64,000 nt of DNA from Finegoldia magna ATCC 29328 (lineage in GTDB: Bacteria > Bacillota > Clostridia > Tissierellales > Peptoniphilaceae), in assembly GCF_000010185.1 (NCBI RefSeq), contig NC_010376.1:372001-436000 (forward strand), read 5' to 3'. This document shows, in pieces, positions 9,449 to 16,365 of the stretch. The notes beneath the pieces are model-generated. The model made no database searches. It had not been told where the DNA came from and worked only from the letters and a program-made list of their open reading frames with translations. How positions within the stretch are numbered: the stretch's first letter is position 1; every line of letters starts with the position of its first letter. A program made the translations under genes and the position numbers.

Positions 9449-9525
9449 TGACAGCGACAGAAGAAAAATGGTTGCGCGAAAAATTCGGCAAAGAATACAT
9501 CGAATACTGTAGAAAAAGTAAATAG
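9424..9525 (+). pseudogene. C-terminal remnant of an isoprenylcysteine-methyltransferase-like protein
   Basis: In the frame opened at 9424 the sequence ends LMTATEEKWLREKFGKEYIEYCRKSK. The block EEKWLREKFGKEYIEYC is the usual cytoplasmic tail of bacterial phospholipid / isoprenylcysteine methyltransferase (ICMT) family membrane proteins. No membrane domain precedes it; instead it abuts the HsdM remnant, so this is a deletion scar. Confidence 0.5.
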
Positions 9526-9564
9526 AATCCTTCCGTGGATAAGGAAAAAAATAAAAAGCAAATA

Positions 9565-9593
9565 AAAAAGCGGTGGCTGAACCACCGCTTTTT
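9565..9593. terminator. bidirectional intrinsic terminator
   Basis: AAAAAGCGGTGG (9565-9576) pairs perfectly with CCACCGCTTTTT (9582-9593), loop CTGAA. It ends the remnant region on the plus strand and the small minus-strand gene at 9607. Confidence 0.9.
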
Positions 9594-9606
9594 GCTTGGA
9601 AAATTA

Positions 9607-9849
9607 TTAAATGTAGATTGAGAAGTCGCCAAAATTATCGACAACTTGGATTTTTACATCAGGGAAATGTTCAACGAATTTCACCTTAATCGTATCCTTT
9701 ATAAAAGACCTGCTCTTTAAAACTTGCACCTTGAAGTCAGGGAAATTTTTAACGATTTGGACGGAAATATCCTCGCCAAACTTTACCTCTTTGAAGACAA
9801 CATTCTTGCCCTTGAGAGTTTGAAAATAGGATTTGTTTAATTTGCTCAT
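9607..9849 (-). CDS. small FPD-repeat protein (possible 7(1)-knot family)
   Basis: An 80-residue protein with a good ribosome site (GAAAGGAGC). It contains repeated beta-hairpin-like units: VQIVKNFPDFKVQVL, then VKFVEHFPDVKIQVV, then DNFGDFSIYI, i.e. the pattern VxxhhxxFPDhKhQhh. I recall such repeats in small proteins of unknown role, including the Ureaplasma protein reported with a deep 7(1) knot; the assignment to that family is from memory and unverified. No signal peptide or membrane segment is seen. It lies downstream of the PDDEXK-like gene on the same strand (70-nt gap) inside the accessory island. Confidence 0.6.
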   Translation of the reverse strand: MSKLNKSYFQTLKGKNVVFKEVKFGEDISVQIVKNFPDFKVQVLKSRSFIKDTIKVKFVEHFPDVKIQVVDNFGDFSIYI

Positions 9850-9919
9850 AATAGCTCCTTTCAGAATAAAAATTTATTTTATTATCAGCTTGTTTATACA
9901 AATTAAAAATAAGACAAGA

Positions 9920-11170
9920 TTAATCTAAAATTATATGAATAAAAGTTTCAACTTCTTTTGTAATTTTTTTAATTAGATCGTTAAGTTCATCGTTATTCAT
10001 TAGGATATAGACAATGTCAGGGTCCATGTTCATAAAGTTAAAATATTTTTCGTTGACCTTAAGATATTTCCAAGTAAACCACCCAGTTGATGATTTATAA
10101 TCATAGGACTCAAGTTTCTTTTTAAGTTCAATAGCTGATTTTAATTTATCCTTATTTACTCCTGGTGCTTGAAAAGTGAGACCATAAAACAAGGAATCGT
10201 ATTTATTATACTCAATCTTAAAGCACAAATCGCCCAGGTCATCCTTATTGTATAAGTAATACATAACTCCATAACATGAGGAATTTCTCATGTTGTTGTA
10301 GTAATTTTTTATAATTGTTTTTGAGTACCAAGGATTAAGAGAACCCAAATCTTCGTCTCGGTCGGTTTTTCTATAATTTAGGTCGGGGAAATTTTTAAAC
10401 ATTTCATCTAGTGATTCTTCAAGTTTGGTCCAAAACCTCATTTGTAGGTCTGTCTTGGCATCGATGATAGCAGGCTGTATGCTGTTTGCCATATTAAAAT
10501 TTTCAGGAGATTCCAATAAAAAGTTCATAACATCCATAGTATAATCTACATCCTTTCCAGTTATTTTTTCTAACAAGTCTGCATACTGAATAAGCACTTC
10601 CTTAAGGGCTGGCTCTCGGGCAGAAATTTTAATACAATTTTCAATCCAGGTTAAAATTTCATCGTCATAGGAAATCAAATTTATCTGGTCTAAGTTGCTT
10701 GCACTATCTTCAGATGGAGCATTGCCAAGAAGAGTCAAGTAAAAAACTTTTTTGATATCGGCCTGGCGATTGTTAGCGAATTCTATATACCTGTCCATTT
10801 GCTCATATTGGTCACGAGCAAAAATTTTGTTTTCAATAATGATTACATAATTTTTATCCTTGATCTTGCAAGAAATAAATAAGTCCAATCGTCCATTTGA
10901 AAAAGATTTTTCTCTCTCAACATCTATAATTTTAAGATCACTGGGATTTATATTATCAGATGATATTATGCCTGTGATCTTTAAAAAGCTCAGCATAAAT
11001 TCTTTTTTAAACTTGCAATCGTTTAAAATCGAATAAATAAGTTTGGAGTGGAGGTTAACCTCATCATAGGGATTTAAAAGTTGGAAAAAAATATTAAAAT
11101 CCGACTTCATCTCATCCAAAAGCTTGTATTTGTTGTAGATTAATTTTAGCTCGTAAAAAAATTTTTTCAT
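9920..11170 (-). CDS. PD-(D/E)XK nuclease superfamily protein
   Basis: 416-residue protein whose N-terminal half carries a PD-(D/E)XK core: GRLDLFISCK (Asp of motif II near residue 96) followed by NYVIIIENKIFARDQYEQMDRY, where ENK supplies the Glu and Lys. This is the pattern of the PDDEXK_4 group, often found in mobile or defence regions. The C-terminal half is not recognised. The ribosome site (AAGAGG) is upstream of the ATG. Its position among restriction-modification remnants suggests a defence or accessory role, but no partner subunit is seen. Substrate unknown. Confidence 0.75.
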   Translation of the reverse strand: MKKFFYELKLIYNKYKLLDEMKSDFNIFFQLLNPYDEVNLHSKLIYSILNDCKFKKEFMLSFLKITGIISSDNINPSDLKIIDVEREKSFSNGRLDLFISCKIKDKNYVIIIENKIFARDQYEQMDRYIEFANNRQADIKKVFYLTLLGNAPSEDSASNLDQINLISYDDEILTWIENCIKISAREPALKEVLIQYADLLEKITGKDVDYTMDVMNFLLESPENFNMANSIQPAIIDAKTDLQMRFWTKLEESLDEMFKNFPDLNYRKTDRDEDLGSLNPWYSKTIIKNYYNNMRNSSCYGVMYYLYNKDDLGDLCFKIEYNKYDSLFYGLTFQAPGVNKDKLKSAIELKKKLESYDYKSSTGWFTWKYLKVNEKYFNFMNMDPDIVYILMNNDELNDLIKKITKEVETFIHIILD

Positions 11171-11397
11171 AAAAACCTCTTAAAAAATATTTAGAACTGG
11201 ATTTCAGTTGTGTTATAATCAAATAAATCATGTTAGTATAATTATAGTCTTTAATTTAGGAAAAGACAAAGGATTCTTTTAATAAACCTTTTTGCATAAT
11301 GTATTAAAATGGTTTGTAATAGCATATTTAGTAAAGTTATGTGGTTGAATTAAGGGAAGTCTTATACATAAGAAAAAAATAAAGACGGAGGTATACA

Positions 11398-11811
11398 ATG
11401 ATCAAGACACAAGAGCTCTACCAAAAACTTTGGCGCCCTAGTCAAGGAAATAAAAATAAAAGATTTCACTAGAAAATTTGCAACAAGGCTTTCGTGACCT
11501 GGAACAATCAGACCCAGCCTACGAAAACTTATTCGAAGACATATACCTTTATTCAAAAAAAATTAGGCCAGCCCCCCAAAGGCAAAATGAAATAATTTCC
11601 AAAATAATGCTGACCCTGGCACACTTAACTTTGCAAAAACAAATGGAGACGTCATAGGAGATGCATACGAATACTTGATATCCAATTATGCAAGTAATGC
11701 AGGAAAATCAGGGGGAGAATTCTTCACTCCACAAACAGTGTCCAAATTATTGGCAAAGCTTGTAATGGACGGCAAAACAAGCATTAAAAAGGTATATGAT
11801 CTGACATGTGA
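11398..11811 (+). pseudogene. hsdM: decayed HsdM (type I restriction-modification methylase)
   Basis: Starts with a ribosome site and ATG (MIKTQELYQKLW, typical of the LYQxLW class of HsdM), then stops at about 11472. The homology continues in another frame from 11468 ([44 protein letters not shown], written here as adjoining blocks FRDLEQSDPAYENLFED and LYSKK), then shifts frame again near 11645 into [36 protein letters not shown] and VYDLTC. The match ends at the first half of the SAM-binding motif. At least two frameshifts, an internal deletion and loss of the C-terminal half make it non-functional. Confidence 0.85.
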
Positions 11812-12079
11812 GGAACGTGTCATAATAGTGATGGGTGCAGTTTGTGCTAATAAATCAACGGTTTCAGGAACTTTAACTAAATATATTTCGTACATTGCTT
11901 AGAGTAATTAGGGTCTAATTGCTGTGAGCAGTGCATGAGAGGTAAGGACATTATCTCTTGAATAGTTGATAATTATCTAATACAATCATATTTAAGGTGA
12001 TAGTTAGTTACGCATCAGTATAATTATGTTCTAGTTGAATATCTTAGTAGAGCAAAGGGTAAAATTTAATTAGATAAAT
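11812..12079. other. unassigned island sequence
   Basis: Follows the HsdM breakpoint. The open frame of the remnant runs on to 11902 as unrelated sequence ([20 protein letters not shown]) that I do not recognise. From 11903 to 12079 no credible gene, tRNA or known RNA element is seen; there is a short imperfect hairpin GAGAG...TCTCT near 11938-11959. Confidence 0.4.
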
Positions 12080-12113
12080 AGTAAGTAAATTATATGGAGT
12101 AACTTACTTTTTT
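12080..12113 (+). terminator. hairpin plus T-run directly in front of a ribosome site
   Basis: AGTAAGT (12080-12086) pairs with ACTTACT (12102-12108) and is followed by TTTTTT at 12108-12113, immediately abutting the AGGAGGA Shine-Dalgarno of the next gene. It is either the terminator of whatever lies upstream or an attenuator in the leader of the thioredoxin-like gene. Confidence 0.5.
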
Positions 12114-12129
12114 AGGAGGAAGTGACAAT

Positions 12130-12657
12130 TTGAAATACAAGCAAATATTTAACTCTGGAGTTACTTTTCAACAATTTTACGATACTGCTCAGGATAGATA
12201 TAAGAATTATGCTAATAATGCGATAAGAAATTATTTAAATTTAGAGAGATATTTAGAAAAGGTTAGTAGTATAACAAGCAAATTTAATATACTTGCGATT
12301 GGAGAAAACTGGTGTATTGATTCTATAATTAATATTCCTGTAGTTCATTGGTTAGAAAAAAATAATGAAAATATAAAACTTAAAGTAATAGATACAGATA
12401 GTTACAGTAAGTTTATGCCTAATGAAAAAGTTATTACACCAACATTTATTATTATGAATCAAGAATATCAGGAGATAGGGAAATGGGTTCAATATCCTAA
12501 AAGAATAATAGATGTGGTTGAATCTAAGGACCAAGTTCGAGTTATAGTAGAGAAAAGGAGATACCGACAGGGAGAATATATTGTAGATACATTGAAAGAG
12601 GTATTAGATATCTTGATTAACTATAGAAATAATATTTATTTAGGAAGGAGGAAATAA
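12130..12657 (+). CDS. thioredoxin-family protein with a single-Cys motif
   Basis: 175 residues, TTG start with AGGAGGA at 12114-12120. The N-terminal helix is followed by a thioredoxin-like fold resembling the Thioredoxin_9 group: LAIGENWCIDSIINIPV (near 57-73) aligns with the usual WCGDC motif, and the cis-Pro region appears as VITPTFIIMN near 99. The second active-site Cys is replaced (WCIDS), so it cannot be a standard dithiol reductase; monothiol chemistry or metal/cluster handling is possible. It ends 1 nt before the CopZ-like selenoprotein candidate, so the two are almost certainly co-transcribed. Confidence 0.7.
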   Translation: MKYKQIFNSGVTFQQFYDTAQDRYKNYANNAIRNYLNLERYLEKVSSITSKFNILAIGENWCIDSIINIPVVHWLEKNNENIKLKVIDTDSYSKFMPNEKVITPTFIIMNQEYQEIGKWVQYPKRIIDVVESKDQVRVIVEKRRYRQGEYIVDTLKEVLDILINYRNNIYLGRRK

Positions 12658-12658
12658 A

Positions 12659-13159
12659 GTGAGTCAAGAAAATAAGATAAATCAATCTTGCTGAGATTCA
12701 ATACAAAAAACCACTGGTACAGTGAAAGAAAAAGAAAATTGCCCCAAATGTTACGAAATAGGAGAAAAGGTTAAGAATATAACTGTAAAGCATATGGTAT
12801 CAGAAAACCTTAGGGGAAAGGTTGTAGATGAAGAAACTTACTATTTATGTATGAATGAAGATTGTGATGTCGTGTATTATAACTTAAACAATGAAAGAGT
12901 TTTTTATAAGGAAGAAGTAAAAGTTCCTATATGGTTTAAAAAGAATGCAAATCCCAAATATATATGCTATTGCAACCAAGTTACAGAGCAACAAATTATA
13001 AATGCTGTTTTAGATGATGGTGCAAAGAATATTAAAGATATTATTAGACTTACAGGGGCAATGAAAAATGGAAAGTGCGAAATTAAGAATCCTTTGGGTA
13101 AATGCTGTGGTCCTCTTATTCAAGAAACCATCAATAAAGCATTAAATAGCAAAGAATAG
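12659..13159 (+). CDS. CopZ-like Fe-S / zinc metallochaperone, probable selenoprotein with Cys-Sec
   Basis: The GTG at 12659 has a perfect AAGGAGG site at 12645-12651 with 7-nt spacing. Reading from it gives VSQENKINQSC, then UGA at 12692-12694, then DSIQKTTGTV and on in the same frame to 13159 (166 residues if UGA is Sec). The only downstream start (GTG 12722) has no ribosome site. Residues 28 onward match the CopZ zinc-binding domain (CPKC; YLCMNEDCDVVYY) and a C-terminal [2Fe-2S] domain (YICYCNQ; GKCEIKNPLGKCCG). As I recall, relatives often have Cys-Cys near the N-terminus, here replaced by Cys-UGA. A hairpin at the expected bSECIS distance supports Sec; a nonsense mutation is the alternative. 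Confidence 0.72.
12692..12724 (+). promoter_or_regulatory. UGA codon with candidate bSECIS hairpin
   Basis: UGA at 12692-12694. CACTG (12712-12716) pairs with CAGTG (12720-12724), leaving apical loop GTA whose first base is G, 22 nt after the UGA. Known bacterial SECIS elements lie roughly 16-37 nt downstream and have a G at the start of the loop. The stem is short (5 bp), so this is suggestive rather than decisive. Confidence 0.6.
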
Positions 13160-13160
13160 T

Positions 13161-13192
13161 TTGTGACACATAATTTATAAAGTACGTCACAA
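13161..13192. repeat. inverted repeat after the metallochaperone gene
   Basis: TTGTGAC (13161-13167) and GTCACAA (13186-13192), 18-nt loop, no T-run. It marks the junction between the inserted two-gene unit and the HsdR remnant; terminator, recombination scar or element end are all possible. Confidence 0.4.
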
Positions 13193-13230
13193 CAGTAATA
13201 AAATTAAAAATAATAAAAAACTATAGAATT

Positions 13231-14145
13231 AAAACTTTTGGAAATATTGTGTGTTTCAGAGATTTGGAAAAGGCTACTGAAGATGCTATTAAAACATTTG
13301 GCGATGAAAATAGCGTGAATATTATTCTTGAAAAAAGCTACGAAGAATATATGGAAGGTTTTACAGATGAGGAAACTGGCAAAGTAACCAGAGGATACAA
13401 GGATATTTGTAATGAAATTGTTGCAAAATTCCCAGACACAACTGAGATTTTCTTGGAGGCTGATAAGAAGGAATTCGTACAACTTTTTGGTGAATTGTTG
13501 AAATCGGAAAATATTCTGAAAAATTTCGATGAGTTTGAAAGTTTCGACAAAATTATTTCCGACAGATTAATGCAAGACATGAAGAGTGTGTATGTTGATA
13601 TTAGAGAAAATATCGTGAATTCAAGATGTTCAGGAGATTCTGAAGAACAACAGGTTGATTTCTCGGATGTAGAATTTCAAATTGATTTGTTGAAGACTGA
13701 TGAGATAAACTTGGATTATATTTTGGCTTTGATTTTGGAAAAATCCAAAGAACATGAGGATGTTGAAAACTTAAAAGCAGAAGTTCGTAGAGTTATAAGA
13801 TCCAGTTTGGGAACGAGAGCTAAGGAAGATTTGGTGATGGATTTTATTAACAAGACAAGATTATCAGAATTGAAAGATAATGATGATATATTGGAAACTT
13901 TCTATTCATTCGCAAGAAAAGAAAAAGAAAAGAAGGTTGAATCTCTTATCGAAGATGAAAAATTGAAAGAAGGAGCATATCATTTTATCAACAAATCAAT
14001 AGCGAAAGGTTTCGTGGATTACGCTGGTACTGGATTGGATAAAATTTTGCCACCAACATCTCGTAGGCACGGTGCAAGAGAAAAGAAAAAACAAAATATT
14101 CTCGAAAAAATAGAAAAAATCGTAGAAGTTTTTGTAGGAATATAA
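13231..14145 (+). pseudogene. hsdR: HsdR C-terminal remnant (type I restriction endonuclease)
   Basis: An uninterrupted frame of about 300 codons lacking a proper start or ribosome site. It opens in the middle of HsdR homology (TFGNIVCFRDLEKATEDAI) and continues through LEKSYEEYMEGF, DEINLDYILALI, AEVRRVIRSSLGTRAKEDLVMDFI and the C-terminal block, all of the EcoR124-type HsdR C-terminal region that binds the methylase. The nuclease and helicase domains (some 700 residues) are missing. A GTG at 13249 could start a protein, but nothing suggests it is used. The frame has stayed open, so the truncation may be recent or the fragment expressed. Confidence 0.85.
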
Positions 14146-14152
14146 TTTAATT

Positions 14153-14180
14153 GGGGAAGCTTTTTTAAGCTTTCCTTTTT
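14153..14180 (+). terminator. terminator after the HsdR remnant
   Basis: GGGAAGCTT (14154-14162) pairs with AAGCTTTCC (14167-14175, one G.T), followed by TTTTT. Confidence 0.7.
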
Positions 14181-14217
14181 CTTTTGAAAATATTAGAAAT
14201 GTTGTAGGATTTTGTTG

Positions 14218-14246
14218 TTGAAGTGAAAGGTCAAAGATGGTATAAT
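14218..14246 (+). promoter_or_regulatory. ctsR operon promoter
   Basis: TTGAAG (14218-14223), 17-nt spacer, extended -10 TGGTATAAT with TATAAT at 14241-14246. CtsR boxes overlap it and lie just downstream. Confidence 0.7.
14229..14245 (+). promoter_or_regulatory. CtsR operator 1 (overlaps -10)
   Basis: GGTCAAAGATGGTATAA compared with the consensus RGTCAAANANRGTCAAA: first heptamer perfect, spacer NAN satisfied, second heptamer with two mismatches. It covers the spacer and most of the -10, so binding would block polymerase. Confidence 0.6.
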
Positions 14247-14276
14247 TTAAGAAAGATAAATTTTTTTTATTCAATT

Positions 14277-14293
14277 AGTCAGAGAAAGTCAAA
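14277..14293 (+). promoter_or_regulatory. CtsR operator 2
   Basis: AGTCAGAGAAAGTCAAA matches the CtsR consensus at 16 of 17 positions. It lies between the promoter and the ctsR ribosome site, as expected for autoregulation. Confidence 0.8.
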
Positions 14294-14305
14294 AGAGGTG
14301 ATAGT

Positions 14306-14767
14306 ATGGCAGGGCTTAGTAACAGCATTGAAGCTTTTTTGAAGGAATTGTTGAGTAATACTGACGATGATTTCATTGAAATAGGCAGAAATGATCTTGC
14401 CAATCAATTTAATTGCGCTCCATCGCAAATTAATTACGTTCTGACTACTAGATTTACTCCTTACAAGGGTTATTATATTGAAAGTAGACGCGGTGGAAGT
14501 GGATATGTTAAAATAATAAAATTAACAATTAAAGACAGTAATCCGATTAAGGAGATTGTCGAAAATGTTATTGGAGATAGAATTACGAAGGATAAGTCGA
14601 ACAATATTATTAATATGCTTTTGGATGAGGATTTGATAACTGAAAGGGAAGCTTTGGTTATGGTTCATGCTTTGGAGGATAATACTTTGTCGAAGGTGGA
14701 TTTTAATGATAGGAATATTCTGAGGGCTGATTTGTTGAAGAATATGTTGTTGGCTTTTATGAGATAG
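14306..14767 (+). CDS. ctsR: CtsR heat-shock repressor
   Basis: Dimeric winged-helix repressor of class III heat-shock (clp) genes. The N-terminal DNA-binding domain is recognisable (NSIEAFLKELLSN; NDLANQFNCAPSQINYVL; ESRRGGSGYVKI), the last being the DNA-contacting wing whose Arg is the known McsB phosphorylation target in bacilli. The C-terminal half (RITKDKSNNIINMLLDEDLITEREA) is the dimerisation domain. 153 residues, normal. First gene of ctsR-mcsA-mcsB-clpC-radA, with CtsR boxes upstream, so it is self-regulated. Confidence 0.95.
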   Translation: MAGLSNSIEAFLKELLSNTDDDFIEIGRNDLANQFNCAPSQINYVLTTRFTPYKGYYIESRRGGSGYVKIIKLTIKDSNPIKEIVENVIGDRITKDKSNNIINMLLDEDLITEREALVMVHALEDNTLSKVDFNDRNILRADLLKNMLLAFMR

Positions 14768-14777
14768 AGGTGATTAT

Positions 14778-15377
14778 ATGAATTGCGATAATTGTGGCAA
14801 ACCGGCTTTTATTCAAGTAAAGATCGTGGGACCTTTTGGTGCTCGTGATGTGAATTTGTGTCATGATTGCTATGAAGAATATATGAATAATTTGAAGAAT
14901 GAGATTATTTCGAATTCAGATTTCAAGTTTGATTCTGATAAACAATTGAATGATAATAATGAGCTTTTTGAAGAAATCGCAAAACAAATTTCTGATGTGG
15001 TGGAACATTTGCCATTTGAAAAGGTACAACAATCTTCAAATAAAAAAGACGAGGATAAAAGTGTGTGTCCAGTGTGCAATATGCCGTTTGATGAATTGAA
15101 GAATTATTCGTCGATTGGTTGCAAATATTGTTACGATCATTTCAGAGATTTCATCATGGATAAGAGAAATTCAAAGAGTTATTCGAAATATTACAGGGGC
15201 AAATTCCCTAAGAATTTTGAAAAGGCAAAGGAAATTTTGGAGAAGTTGGATAGTTTATCAGATGAGCTTTTCATAGCAATGGATAAAGAGGAGTTTGAAA
15301 AGTGTCACGATATTCAAATGAAGATTGACGATTTGGAATTGAAATTACAAGAGTATAGGGAAAAATGTTATGAATAA
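14778..15377 (+). CDS. mcsA: McsA, zinc-finger / UVR-motif partner of McsB
   Basis: 199 residues. Two pairs of zinc-binding cysteines at the N-terminus (CDNCGK, LCHDCYEEY) and two more near 95-120 (CPVCNMPFDELK, GCKYCYDHFRDFI), then a C-terminal UvrB/UvrC (UVR) motif near 165-195 that contacts Clp ATPases. In B. subtilis McsA activates the arginine kinase McsB. The gene is 10 nt after ctsR and overlaps mcsB by 8 nt. The zinc sites are intact although the partner kinase looks degenerate. Confidence 0.92.
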   Translation: MNCDNCGKPAFIQVKIVGPFGARDVNLCHDCYEEYMNNLKNEIISNSDFKFDSDKQLNDNNELFEEIAKQISDVVEHLPFEKVQQSSNKKDEDKSVCPVCNMPFDELKNYSSIGCKYCYDHFRDFIMDKRNSKSYSKYYRGKFPKNFEKAKEILEKLDSLSDELFIAMDKEEFEKCHDIQMKIDDLELKLQEYREKCYE

Positions 15378-16365
15378 TTCAAGTGTTGTAATGAAATCTG
15401 ATGTGTCGTTGAGAAGGAATTTGTCGGACTATAATTTTATGTTGGTTATAGATACGGATTCTTGTGATGATATGAAATCAGATATTAAAAAAGAATTGAA
15501 TAATTTGGGATATTTGAAGGAGTCTAGCGTTTATTCTTTTAAGGATACTAAAAGCACGAACAGAGATTATCTGAGAAAACAAGGATACATTTCCAGTGCT
15601 TATTATGAGGATGTGTCTCCTGAAGTTATTATAAATAGCGATGAAAAATGCGTGTTTACGTTGGCAGACAATGACCACATTTGTATTACTGCTTACGATT
15701 TTGGGAAAAATTTGAGAGATATTTACGAAAAATGTTTGAATATCGAAGAAAAATTGAATGATAAATTGAATTTTGCTTTCGATATTGATTTTGGATATTT
15801 GTCAGATGATTTCTACGATTCAGGTTGTATGATGAATGTGAGCGTGTGTATGAATTTGAAGGCTTTGGAGTATTTCAAAAAGATTGACGATATTCAAGAT
15901 GTTGCAAGATACAGAGGATATATGTTTGAGAGAGCTTTTAATTCCAATACGAAAAGTTCGATTTATAGGTTGACTACTAATGGTCATTTGACAGATCCTG
16001 AATATATTATTAATGATATGACGCTGTTGATTGATTCGATTTCCAGAAAGGAAATGGAAAACAGACGCATTTTATTCGAAAATAATCCTGAGTTTAAGGA
16101 TGACCTTTTGAGGAGCGTATCGATGCTCAAATATTCAAGGGTTTTAGATGAAATTGAAGGGATGAACAAGATTGGAGATTTACTGATAGCTATGGATTTT
16201 GGTATGGTTGATGGTTTTGATGTAGATGAAATTCTTGACTTGTACGATAAGACGAATAAGTTGAAGCTTGAAAAATTTCGCGAAAACAATAATTTGAATC
16301 AAAACATTGGCGTTTTGAGAAGCGAAATTATCAAGGATACTTTGGAAAGACAGGTGAAAAATTGA
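15370..16365 (+). CDS. mcsB: McsB-like protein, probable pseudokinase
   Basis: 331 residues at the mcsB position of the operon, near the usual 350. Overall order of motifs matches McsB, but active-site signatures are changed: the ATP-binding SSRIRLARN is SDVSLRRN (residues 10-17), NEEDH is ADNDH (near 98-102), and the catalytic CPTNxGTGLR segment after DFGYLS (near 140-157) is replaced by DDFYDSGCMMN, removing the reactive-site Cys context. Arginine phosphorylation is therefore unlikely. A retained adaptor or ClpC-regulating role is possible (inference). No frameshift is present and overlaps with mcsA and clpC are kept, so the gene is maintained. Confidence 0.82.
   Translation: MNNSSVVMKSDVSLRRNLSDYNFMLVIDTDSCDDMKSDIKKELNNLGYLKESSVYSFKDTKSTNRDYLRKQGYISSAYYEDVSPEVIINSDEKCVFTLADNDHICITAYDFGKNLRDIYEKCLNIEEKLNDKLNFAFDIDFGYLSDDFYDSGCMMNVSVCMNLKALEYFKKIDDIQDVARYRGYMFERAFNSNTKSSIYRLTTNGHLTDPEYIINDMTLLIDSISRKEMENRRILFENNPEFKDDLLRSVSMLKYSRVLDEIEGMNKIGDLLIAMDFGMVDGFDVDEILDLYDKTNKLKLEKFRENNNLNQNIGVLRSEIIKDTLERQVKN

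Noticed and set aside
11675..11902. Open frame of 75 codons as a separate small gene
   Set aside because: Its first half is clearly internal HsdM sequence ([11 protein letters not shown]...FTPQTVS), so it is part of the decayed hsdM, not a new gene.
12692..12694. UGA as a plain nonsense mutation or sequencing error
   Set aside because: Considered the main alternative to selenocysteine, but the strong upstream ribosome site, exact frame continuity, Cys-UGA context and the hairpin at the right distance favour recoding. Not excluded.
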